Shown here: piece after piece, positions 12,501 through 23,493 of the stretch
Position numbering within the stretch: position 1 is the first letter of the stretch
How the letters are laid out: the number at the start of each line of letters is the position of its first letter
Source: Cenococcum geophilum 1.58
Taxonomy: Eukaryota; Ascomycota; Dothideomycetes; Gloniales; Gloniaceae
Length of the DNA: 64,000 nt
Assembly (NCBI GenBank): GCA_001692895.1
Contig: KV748178.1
Coordinates: 5,887,387 to 5,951,386, forward strand
Reading direction: 5' to 3'
Translations under genes and position numbers: made by a program
Notes under the pieces: model-generated
What the model saw: only the letters and a program-made list of their open reading frames with translations
Told to the model about the DNA's origin: nothing
The model's database searches: none

Positions 12501-14411
12501 AACAGACCTAACATAACCTTAGTTTATAACCTCCCGCTTAATTCTAAAGTCCTTATATAGCATAAAAGCGGCAATTAAACTAGACCTTATTATTTACTAG
12601 CCATAGAAGACAAAACGTGTTGTATATAACTTCCTAGCGGACCGACTAGCTTTAGAAGTACGTCCGTAAAACCCTACTTTTGGTCTAAAAACACTTGTAA
12701 CGCCGAACTAGATAAACAGAAAGCACCTACTAAACTAAATAAACTAGAAGTACCCCTGCCTACTTTAAAAGCCCCCTAGGAACTTACTAAACCTACTAAA
12801 CCTACCGTAAAGCGTGGTTAAGGACGCCCCTAAAAGCACCCCATAATAGAGAATTACCTAACCTCCGCAGGCACGTCCGTAAGGTAATCTCTACCTATAG
12901 ATATATTAGTTCTAGTATAGGAAACCCCTTTTACGGACTTACGACGTAAAGAGATTAATAGACTACTTAAAAAGGGCGTCTTTACGGTTATAACGGAGAA
13001 AGATATTCCGTAAGGCGTCTGTATATTTAACTTACGCTTCGGTAACGAAATTAAGTACCCTAGTACTAATAAAGCCTTTAAGAAATTAAGGCTTGTTATA
13101 TAAGCTTATAACAACTAGGGAAAGGACTTAGTTCTTATATAATCGCCTATAATTTAACAAGTTAGTTAATGGATTATACTTATACTTATACCTAGACTAC
13201 AGCAAACTAAACCCGTAGCCCTCTACTTATAGGATATCTCGCAAGCCTATATATAGTCTAATACCTACCTAAGTAGAGACATCTTTATACGATTACCCCT
13301 TAAGCTTAATTTATAACTAGGAATAATTTTATAGGTTATAAAACCCCTTTATAAAGTACTGGAAGCTAAAAACCACTAGTTTAAAACGTATTACTAGCAT
13401 TATATTAGTAAACTTAAAATAGAATAGTTAACCTACAACCCCTACCTCCTATATACCCTATTAAACGGCCTTAATATTATCGGACTTTAAACGGATAATA
13501 CCCTCTTCTTAGCGGATCAGACTTTTACAGACGCTAAAGAGACTAAACTATAAGAGGTAAAGTTCTTAGTAAAGCTATAAGAGTAGTTAACTAAGCAGAC
13601 TCTAATTAAGTTTAATAAAGGCTTAATTATATAAAAGGGCAACCTAATTTAGCTAACTTAGGAACGCTAAGCTTAAAACCTAAGACTTATTATAGTAAAG
13701 CCTACGGACCTTACTAGTTCCCACGGAGAGACCCGTAAGACCGTAAATATAAAGGACTAATACACTGCATAGTGTATAAGAGGCGCCTATATTGCCACAG
13801 TCTGTCAACCTAAATCTGCCTACGATTTATCCTTTACGGCCTAGTGGCAAATTAACAATACAACAAGAAGGCTTACTTTTGTACCACTAGACCTAAATTC
13901 CCTTAGCGTACTAGTATTTACGGACGCTTCCTTCGCTAATAATAGAGACCTATTATTACAAATTGGCTTTGTAATTGTACTTATAGACTATAATTAGGAC
14001 GCAAATATTCTGTATTAGTCTTTAATTAAGTGCAAACGAGTAACCCGCAGTGTACTAGCTTTTAAGCTATACGCACTAGCTTATAGCTTTAATATAGAAG
14101 CCGCAATTAAGTTAATAATCTAGAAGATCCTATAATTAGAGCAATTACCCCTAGTTCTATACACCGATTTAAAGTCCCTTTATAACTATATAGTTAAACT
14201 AGGCACGACATAAGAGAAGAGGCTTATAGTCGACCTAATGTGCTTATATTAGGCCTATAAACGACGTAAGATTACAGAGGTTAAATAGATTAGCAGCGGA
14301 GACAACCTAGCGGACGCTATAACTAAGGCAAAGCCGTGCTAAGCTCTTAAAACCCTAATTAATATAAATAAGCTTAATCTAAAGGTTATAGAATGGGTGG
14401 AACGAGACTAA
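9540..14411 (+). pseudogene. Copia-B gag-pol polyprotein, RIP-killed
   Basis: The frame starts at ATG 9540 (MADLRKQVNKG) and ends at TAA 14409-14411. Gag includes the one stretch free of stops, 10242-10439 (KANIPKQEFSQAYSTMLRGL). A zinc knuckle near 10870 reads KCFIYNKEGYWSIRHT, with at least one Cys lost. The protease motif near 11290 is NIGASKKST, from an expected D-T/S-G-A. The GAG-pre-integrase region near 11750 has LHRRFGHLLAEKL, and a later Cys pair precedes the integrase core. RT/RNase H follow near 12950-14400 with TDNTLFLAD, VFTDASFANN, LGTT, EKRLIVDLMC and DNLADAITKAK, the usual copia RNase H ending. Dozens of in-frame TAA/TAG replace CAA, CAG or TGG, so no product can be made. Confidence 0.9.
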
Positions 14412-14629
14412 CGGAGTACTTACAGTTCATTTACGGCCCGTTAAAAGGCCGTACGGTTTATTTTATAGGCCGTAAGTAGGACTTACGGCCAGCTTAAAGC
14501 ACCGTTTGGAAGGCAGCCTAGAAGGCACCTCAGGAGGGATTTCCTATATATTTCTTTTATGTTTTACGGTTCTATTAAAAGTAATTATAGAGGTTATATA
14601 CAAGTGGGTCTATCTTTAAGTACCACTAG

Positions 14630-14851
14630 TATATAATTACAGCACCTATTATACCAAACGCGTACTTACGCGTTTGGTGCACTAACTACTTATATACTAA
14701 CTAATTAGGGGGGGGGGGCGCGTTAGTATATAGACCACGTAGTTTACCTTAATAGAATTAACAGTTACTACCATCTAAACGAGCATACAATACTATACGT
14801 ATTTCGTGCCCCTGGATATAACTCACTTGTATTATTAAATTGATACAAACA
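14630..14851 (+). repeat. Right LTR of Copia-B
   Basis: 222 bp, direct repeat of 8939-9160, beginning TATATAATTA (the first TG has become TA) and ending GATACAAACA, followed by CTAAT. The G run is 11 here (14708-14718). Differences from the left LTR are mostly C/T and G/A. Confidence 0.93.
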
Positions 14852-14856
14852 CTAAT

Positions 14857-17399
14857 TTTTCTTTAAGGGTTTAAATCTTTTTTTTATATTGCGAATAAAT
14901 ACATAATTACCTTTTTTATCCCACTCTTTTAAATTATTTGTATTGGTTATACCTAGCTACTCTACAAATTCTTATATTAGCTTAGTAGCTTTATTTAGAA
15001 GACGGGTTAGCTTAACTAGTTACGCTATAGGGGTAGAGTTATAGTGGTAGTGACTTAGTATCTATAATATAGGAGGCAGCGGAGCTTCGGACTGCCGTAA
15101 CTATATAATAAGCGTAGAGTCTTTAAAGGCTTTAGTTATAGGGTAGAATTAAAAGGTAGAAAGTTATAATGGATTTTTTTTTTTACTATGTAAGAAGGTG
15201 GTTAGGAGATTCTCCGGTAATATAAGGGAGACCCCTCCAAGACTTCTTATTTTAAAGTCTACTTCTTATTACTTTGTCTTATTTAGAGAAATAATAAGTA
15301 GCGTTATAAATTCCGGTAAAAGGCTATAGGCAATTATAGTATTGCGTATAAGATATATAGCCACGTAACTGTTTTACCGTACCTATAGCTGGCCGCTAAC
15401 ACAAATGCGAGACGCCTATTTTTATTAAACCTAGATACGCTTATCCAATCCTTAGAGGATCCGCTTTACAGCGCCCTCTTCCCGCCTTTAATAATGCGTT
15501 TATAGCGCCCTATTACTTTAAAATTAATATAAGCCCGTACCTTCTGCACCCTCTAATACCTATAGGCATCCCTTATTTACTTACTATGCTTAATTTGTAA
15601 TAGTCTTATATAGGAAGTATCCCTATAATAAGGAGGAGAGTTAGGAAAAGAATGGGCACTTTTAGTATAAAGGAGTGGGGCTGTAAACTTGCTTTTATAA
15701 AGGTCTTGCTGAAAAAAGTACTTAATTTTAAGAGTATGTTAATGATTTAGAGTGGGGAAATAGCAGAGCTTGCTAATGGTATACCGCCGAGGGTGCTGTA
15801 TATAGAACTGCGTTCTATCTACCTACTTCTTATTATAATATAAATAGGCCGTCTATATACTGTGGAATTATCTTTTTATACTAGGCCTTATAATCTGTTA
15901 ACTAAGGTAAGCAATCCACCTAATATTTCTGCCCCTTAGCTTACTGATATATTATTTCTATATATTATAGTTCCTTGCCTCTGTTATTTTGTCTAACCTT
16001 TGTTAGTTAGCTAATTTTATTCTAACTATATTGGATTTCTTTAAGGAATGCCCTAAAATACCTAACCTAAAGCTCCCCCTATATAAAAAACTGGCTAAGG
16101 ACTTAGAAAAGAGCGTTTTTAACTACCTGCTATATAATAAGCCGGGAAAACCTCTTTAAAGTGTTTAATAACCCTAATTTCTAGGAGTTACGTATAATAT
16201 TACTTCTAGGTTATATAAAGGAGATAATATTTGCTAAATTACTTATGGACCCTCCTACTAAATTAAGATTACTATTTAACTTATACCTTAGGGAGCAGGG
16301 CGCTAATATACTAAATACTTATTTAATAAGCTTTTAGGTAAGCAGTATTTTATCTAATTATAAATACCTTATATTTATACTTTTTAGGGAATAGCACTAG
16401 TCTTATATAGTTATCTCTTAATAATGCTTTCTAAACCCCCTAAAAGTATTAAAGATATTTTAGAATATCTTCTAGCCTTTTCCAACTTGTATATATTAAA
16501 TTTTTTTAGAAATAATTGGTATACTAAGGGATAGGAGTTTGACGTTAATAGTAATATACGGAATTAAATAAATAGGGGTACTATTGCTTATGGTATTAAG
16601 ACTGGTACCTTTTTTAACAAATAATACTATATAGCGGCATATAGTGCCTAGTCTTGAATATATTTTGTATATTATTACGTAATTTACTTATTTGTTATTA
16701 TATGCCTATTTAATACAAGCGAAGCTCTCTTAAAGTTTTCTCTCTATAAAGTAATAGTATAATTGCCGCTATATTAGCATTTCTATAAGATAGCGGAGCG
16801 CAAGTAATAAAGTTCTTACAATCGCACCTAAAATCTAAAGATTGTATTATTAACTAAGCGTTCCTATAGATTAAGTAATAATAATATATAATGCCTAGGG
16901 TGGGAGGGCTGATATATATTATTATTACCGTAGTACCTTATAAGTGTATTTATAGTCCCTTCTCCCCCTTTATAATATTTAACGGCTCTTAAGTTAATAT
17001 CTACGCCAACTTAACCTTTAAGATATGCATTTACTAGTTTTTATTACTAGACACACCACGATAGCCTATATGCGTAGATGCTTAAATTAAGGCTAGCCCT
17101 TTACCTTTTTATATACTATTTTATATAGTAGGAACTGGGATCTAGCCTGGTCTAACCCTTATTATAGCTGCTAAGGTTCTTAAATTCTTCTTTTATACTT
17201 AACTTATATCCTATATAGTAGTAACTATATTAGCCCCTTTTACATTTTAAAGTAAGGAGCGCTATAACTAAAGTAACTATTTTAGTACTCCCTTAGACAG
17301 ATAAAGGGTAAATTTTTACACTTTCCTTCTATAACTAAGCTTACTTATTTATAGACCCTCTTAGTTCTCTACTTGTCCTTACCTATATTAGATAAAGGA
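14857..17399. other. No gene recognised
   Basis: RIP-mutated AT-rich DNA. No transposon termini, RNA genes or continuous protein-like frame that I can support. One copy of a dispersed 37 bp repeat lies at 16877-16913. Confidence 0.45.
16877..16913 (+). repeat. Short dispersed direct repeat, copy 1
   Basis: AATAATAATATATAATGCCT followed by a G-rich tail is repeated at 18210-18246. The first 21 bases are identical and the tail differs at several positions, mostly G/A and C/T. Spacing is 1.33 kb. It might be the end of an old element, but no target duplication was found. Confidence 0.5.
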
Positions 17400-18209
17400 G
17401 GACACATATCTTCTTTCTCTAGCGTATTATTAGAGGAGGTGTATATACTACTAAGAAATACATAACCTTAAGAGAAATATATGCGATAAGTAGTCTTAAG
17501 AGCTAGTTAAGTTTTAGGCTAACTAGGAGTCTATTGCTTATTAAATTAATCTTAAATAGAAGAAGGATTTTAGGCCAGACGAATATAGAAAGCAATAGAA
17601 GATCTATATAGAGGAGGGGGGTAAAATAGGGGAGTACGATTTTATTAATAAACTATTTAAGATAGTAAAATAGGTTAGAATCTAATAAGAAAAAGAGGCA
17701 AAGGAAGTAAATATATTAATTAAGAAAACCCAGCCATTGCTATCCCAGTGGTTTAGATAATAAGATATTTAGTGGAGATACGTAGATAGCCTGTGTATAA
17801 GTTTTATGGTGACCTCTTACTACCTGCTATTAATTTAGTATTGGCTTAGTGTATAAATCTGCCGGTTAGGGATACCACTGTGGCCCAATGTAAAGGTGCT
17901 AAGTCGCTTTTCCAATCTTAGATTACCGCAATATTACGGAAAAGGGGGGATTTGCCGCCTATTATTAACCAAGTACCCAGAATCTGTTTATTCCGGTCCG
18001 CTTCTCCCTAAAAAAGATTTAAATCTATTAACTATTCCTTAATAGACAATCTAGTTCCACAAAGACTTATATATATAAACTTGGTCTGTATACTTACCGA
18101 CGCTTTTATCTCTTAGTTTACCTATTTACTTTTTAGTTCTTATAGCCTTATTTAATAATATTTAGTACGGAATGATCCTACTAGGAAGGCTAGAGCGATA
18201 ATAATAAGC
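17400..18209 (+). other. Weak protein-like frame, unrecognised
   Basis: A plus frame between the two short repeats reads as plausible protein with RIP-type stops: KAIEDLYREEGGKIGEYDFI near 17590, EKEAKEVNILIKKTQPLLSQ near 17690, VKVLSRFSNLRLPQYYGKGG near 17900. Another frame and the other strand are only slightly worse, so this may not be a gene. Confidence 0.25.
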
Positions 18210-18246
18210 AATAATAATATATAATGCCTAAGGAGGGAAGGTTAAT
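18210..18246 (+). repeat. Short dispersed direct repeat, copy 2
   Basis: Second copy of the repeat at 16877-16913, followed by GTTAATAA where the first copy has GCTGATAT. Confidence 0.5.
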
Positions 18247-20299
18247 AAGCTACTATTTTACTATATATAGCTAAAGGACAAAGCTTAGTGTGGTTATTAT
18301 AGAAAGCTTATAAATTGCTAGCTCTATTAAGAAATAAAAGGTTTATATTCTCCTCTTTATTTATATTACATTACCTAAAACCTATTATACTATTAGGCGT
18401 AATTAGCCTCTAAATCTAATATTAGGAGGTGACTGGCCCCTAGACGCCCTAGGTGCCGTCTTTTATATTAGGCGCTAACTTACCTAGGAAGCCGCTTAAC
18501 TGATATAGTGTTGTATAGCTTGCCTTATTTATAAGGAACAATATCCTTATAAGCTAGCCCTCTCCCTTTTTTACTATTATTCTTTTTCTTTTAGATATTT
18601 AAGATTATAGCTCCCATCGGCAGATTTATTTACTTTACCCTCTTTACTATAATGGCTTAGCTTTCTAGAAATCTAAACCTCTCTATTATTAAAATAGGGC
18701 TCTTTAGTTGCTTTTCTACCGCACTTATTTATACCTTAATAGCAATACGCGAATATCCTAGAGATAAGCCGGTCTGGCGCTTTTAGGTTTTTTATTTAAA
18801 TACTATTCTTCTTTAGCTTACGCGATTAGTATATATATAGGGTTACCCTATATCCGTATTCCCTATTTAGTTAATTAGTATATAGTTTGCATTAATGGTT
18901 TCCTTTATATTATGCACCGTTAAGTAGACTAGTTATATTATAATCGCAACTTAGATATATAAAGCCCTTCTAATTTTAGCTATTAGTTTACTAATGTATA
19001 ATATAGTTGTACAGCCTTAGTATTAGGCTTTGTAGTAATTATTATAAATAGCTAGGAGTATGGGGAGCTTTATAAATGGGTCTGCTAAAGGTAATCTTTT
19101 ACTTTATAAGCAAATTCTGTTTTCTTATATAGAGCGTTAGAGATGCTCGCCTACTAAACTTATAAGTAGCTAGCGGTTATATAATAGGGGCTTAAACTTA
19201 GAGGATAACGTGTTCCTGTAGCTCTGCCCTCTATTAAGCTATATTAAGTAAAGTTTAAATAGTACTATATTTCTAAGCTGATTCTTAGCCTATAATGCCT
19301 CTCTTACCTATAGGCCTAAGTCCTACTAAATAATTTTGCGTCTCTTTATATTTTAATATCTAACTTAAATTATAACTCTAATAACGCCTTTTCTTACTCC
19401 CCTAGTCTTTAACCTATTAAGCTAAAAGCTACTCCCTTGCCTTTACCTCCTTTGTTTACCCCTTAATAATCTCTAGTTCTACTATATTAAAGAGGCTAAA
19501 TAGGACGCAATACTTGGCCTAGCTAAGGCGACGCAGTTCTAATAAGTTTTATTAACCCTAACTGCCCAAATATCGCTACAATCGCAGGCTAAAGCCTGTT
19601 AAACTCCGCTTTTAAGTTAGAGGTAAGTAACCTAGAGGATAGTAAGACGTTTAAAGGAGCAGAAAGTTAAAATATAATAGCTAATGTTTTTAATTCCAAC
19701 TAAGAAGAAAGCGGTAATAGTATTACTATAAATATAGAGCTAAGACCTAATACAGTTAAAGGCGTGGATTGCCCGTCTATATATAAGATGCTCCGGGTAA
19801 ATATATAATTAGAAGTGCAAATAGATAAAGCTAAGGTAAAAGGCTTGCTAGACAAGGAGTTAAACTAAATAATATACTTCTTTTAAGCACCTTTGTGGAT
19901 AGAATATAGAGTATATAAGGAGTGGATATATAGGTTAAAATTATAAATAAAGTCAAGTCAATTTAAAAGGCGCTATAGTATCTCTTCTCGCCGTCTTCTT
20001 CTAGTGGCATAACTCCGTCTAATTTTGGATTCCCCCGTTTATTGGCTGAAAGCTTAGGATTTTATATAGTATATTATTATATAAAGATGTCTATTTAAAG
20101 CGAAGTTATGCTTCCTCTAAATAGCAACATTAATATCTATTACAATTAGCCTTTCGGCTTTTCGCTTTCCTACCCTTTACCTTATAGATAGTTTTGCAGC
20201 CTTTTAGGCTTGCGGTAGATCCGAGGGGGGTAATAAGTATGTAATTATCTACTACTGCTTAAGATAGTAGGGAACCTACTATGTAAGACAGTAGGCTAA
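18247..20299. other. No gene assigned; both strands ambiguous
   Basis: The plus frame from about 18660 (LSRNLNLSIIKIGLFSCFST, REYPRDKPVWRF) and the minus frame over the same bases (SRIAIKV, KSPILIIERFRFLES) both look half-coding, so I cannot choose. From 19730 a plus frame reads NIELRPNTVKGVDCPSIYKM. This is probably old coding DNA, but strand and product are undecided. Confidence 0.3.
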
Positions 20300-23200
20300 G
20301 GCAAGATCACCTTTTTCTTAGGCCTATACCCCCTAATATAATATATTATTTAGAATATATCTCTGTAAGCGAGTAAATAGATAAGCCCTTGCTAAGTTAT
20401 ACGTAAGAGGCTTGGTAAGGGCTATCGCGTATAGGCCGAATTCTACTTAATTTCTATCCGTTCTCCCTATAACCTATCTATTATATATATATCTACAAAA
20501 TCGCATATTTCTTTAATTAGCGCTTAGTATAGGGTATATTTTTAAGAGAAGAGCTGCTTGTCTAGAGTAGTATATATTAGTTTATACACTTAATTTAATA
20601 AGTGTTAAGTATAGGAGGAGAAAAAGTATTAGAAGAAAAATAGTAATATACCTTTAAAGGAAGCTAAGCGGGTATAAGGTATAGCTTAAATCTAGGGTTT
20701 AGTAAATAAAGATAATGATTAATAGTTAGTGCTAGCTGCTATAGTTCCTCTATTAGTTTGTCCTTTACTTTATATAATATTAAACATTAAATATTAATTA
20801 TAGATATAACTAAATATTCTAAAGTACTAAACTAGCCTTAGCCGTCAAGAGAATTAGAATTAGAGCTAGAGCTATTAACTTTAATACTAGATATATTAAT
20901 TTCTTTGCTAGCTTATTGCCCGCCGCTATCTAAACTACTTAGAAACCCTTCTATATCTAGAAATAGCCATAGCTTATTTATTCTGTCTTCCTCTAATAGC
21001 GGCTTCCCCGTATTAGGATGCAGCTAAAGCATCCTTAAATTCTTAAATACCTTTCTCTTCCTTATATAAGCTTGCGTTAGAATCTCTACCTAAGCCTCTC
21101 CCTATTGCTTGTTACTTATTTTAACTATCTCTAATTTAGTTAACCAGCTAATAAGCGGCATTTTGTTAGCATAAGGGTTTTTAGTCTTTTCCTTATGGAC
21201 CTTGGTTTTAATATAGGTATTTGGCTTTTGCTTACTATTATTACGGGATTATAGGACCTATATATATAGGCTAAGCTTCTTAATAATGTTTATTTGTTTT
21301 CTTTTACCATTCCCGTTATTTATATATACCTTACACCATTTCTTATTAAACTTAGGGTGTTTCTCTTCCATGCTCTAAAGCTTATTAACGCCTTCTAGCG
21401 CAAGTTGGTAACCACTAATTACTTAGTAAAATGGATAGTTTTCTATGCCCGTATTAACAATAAAGCGACTTCGCTGTTTGTTTTTGTAAGGTCTTACAGC
21501 CTCTAGAATACTAAATTCTATCCTTCCGTCCTTATATAAAGGCATTTTAATATAATTATCGTTTAATTAAGAGTCTAGATTATTAATGTCTATATTAGAC
21601 TCCATGGATTTAAATGCCTTTAGTATATATTCTGGAGCGGTAAGGTCTGTAGCTAATGGGATATAGAGTATAGCTATAGGCTCTAGGGCGTTCTATCTGG
21701 GTAGGACGCTTTTAGCTTTCTTTCCATTAGGTCTGGATATTTTAGTAAACCCTACCCTCTTAGTAGTAGTACCGCTCTTTATAGGCAATTTAGTAAAGCT
21801 TTCTTCTTTGGAAACAAATAGTGGTTTATTAGCACTACTTTTATTAGAGCTACCGACTCTAGCTAAACTTGCTACTTTAGTAGGGGGGCTACTTTTCGTA
21901 GGTAGTTTAGTAGAGCTTACTTTAGTATTGCTTACTTTAGGGTTAATACCCGCAGAGGGTTTAGTAGAGCTTATTGCATTAGTAGCAGCAAAGCCAATCT
22001 TTATAGACGGCCCAGCACCGCTAGCGCTATTCGATCGTTTAGCTAAATCGCCCTCTATGGAGTTTAGTAGCCTTAAGCTCTCTTAAGCCGTAAAGCCTAC
22101 AGAAAGTACTAGCTTCTTTTTAGGAATCTAAGTGCTTGCACTATTAATACCTCCTAATAATAGTATCGCTTTAATCCTAAGTATAAGTGCGTCTCTTTTC
22201 TATTCTTGGGTGTCCTTATTAGATATCTTTAAGATATTAAGAATTTCTTTTATAGATCGAATTGGTATTTCGTAATTAGTTAAAACTAGGTTAAGCTCTT
22301 TATTGACTTTTATAAGCTTTATATTTTTCTATTTAGCTGCTTTAATTGTATTTTTTAGAGATATATCTCTTACTAGGGACTTCTTTTGGCGGGCTAAGTT
22401 AAAATATTCCTGTACTTGTGGTCTAACATTGTTCTATACTACTATTTGCTTAAATATTAGGCCTCTTAGGGCCTCTAAACAGGCTATATAGGCAGTAGTA
22501 GTATTTAGTAATTTATTAATTAACTGCTTAATTTTAATCTTAATATGGCTTAGCGTTATTAACTTATAATTAATGCCTACTTTCTTTAGTGACTTAATAA
22601 ACACAACTAACCCCTCTATAAGTTTTTTAATGTTTTCCTCTTTTGCGACTAATCCTTCCTTAAGGGTGTTAATTTTATTAAGCTAGTTTTTAAACGCTTA
22701 AATATTATCTAGTATTATTTTTTAGGGGAAATACTAATGGCGGTCTGGTTGCTTAAATTTTTTTTAATTCCGTAAACTTATCCTAGACTTTCTGTTAAAA
22801 CTTCTTTACTATATCCTTATTATTTTTATTTAATGTCTAATTCTTTACTATAGCCTTTTTAGCTTTTTTATAGTTTATATTAAACTTAGAAGAAATAGCT
22901 TAAGCTAGCTTAGAATTATACTTATAGTTAAATTTCTCAATTTCTATATCTAGTTTATTTATTGCTTTTTTATAGGTTAATGAAATGCCTATATCCCACT
23001 ACCGTCTAATAAAGGGAAAGGCTTTGCGATATACTTTTCTTATCTCTTCTAGTACCTCGCTAAGTCCTTTTTCTTAAGCTTATAACATTTACACTACCCC
23101 TTTAAGCTAAAGTGCTACCCTATCCTTATCTAGGGAGTGGTATTTTTTAGTTAGTTTCCGAACCCCAACCTTTTTTATTTTAATATCATCTTTATTATCT

Positions 23201-23493
23201 AAGGAATTTATCTCTATTTTATTATTTAAGATAACTTATTCTATCTCCTCTTCCTCCTTATTATTATTATTTACCTCTAAAACTTTAGGTTGCTAATAAT
23301 CCGAATATGTTCTAAACGGCTTAACGGTATTCTCTAATTTTGATTTTAAGTTTGTTCCTAATAGCGCTGGGTTTAAAGACGCTAAGCTTAGTAGCTTAGA
23401 GTTAGGAGGTAGAAGATTTGGGTATAATATATTACTAATTTATAATAAATCCTAATACTTAACCGCAAGTCTATTAGTCTAAACGTCCGCCAT
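20300..23493 (-). pseudogene. Long RIP-killed protein gene of unknown family (about 1000 codons)
   Basis: Minus-strand frame from ATG 23493-23491 (MADV, stop, TNRLAVKY). The N-terminal third is charged and helical in character: KKYHSLDKDRVAL near 23130, EVLEEIRKVYRKAFPFIRR near 23040, KAKKAIVKN near 22870. After a one-base frame change near 22720 it continues (LKEGLVAKEENIKKLIEGLV near 22650; KEILNILKISNKDTQEQKRD near 22220). A Ser/Thr/Lys/Pro low-complexity stretch lies at 22000-21800 (SSTKPSAGINPKVSNTKVSS), then a conserved-looking part with SRFIVNTGIENYPFY near 21440 and MEEKHPKFNKKWCKVYINNG near 21370. The C-terminal end is uncertain. Stops are nearly all RIP-type. Apparently single-exon and large, which fits a mobile-element protein as well as a host gene. 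Confidence 0.5.

Larger units (their letters stand above)
8939..14851 (+). mobile_element. Copia-B retrotransposon, complete but RIP-killed
   Basis: Direct LTRs (8939-9160 and 14630-14851) enclose a plus-strand gag-pol in Ty1/copia order (Gag, protease, integrase, RT, RNase H). The flanks are a perfect 5 bp duplication CTAAT at 8934-8938 and 14852-14856, so both ends are intact. At 5.9 kb the length is normal for the superfamily. The frame is full of RIP stops. Its sequence is distinct from Copia-A. It inserted just beyond the end of the unrecognised coding region at 6960-8700. Confidence 0.95.

Noticed and set aside
17400..20299. DDE transposase of the pogo/Fot type
   Set aside because: I looked for D, D and E/D motif spacing and helix-turn-helix patterns but found none that held in one frame.
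21808..22086. 92-codon Leu-rich plus-strand open frame resembling a membrane protein
   Set aside because: It is antisense to the Ser/Thr/Lys low-complexity part of the long minus-strand frame; TpA-rich complements of Lys/Ser codons give Leu/Ala-rich shadows.
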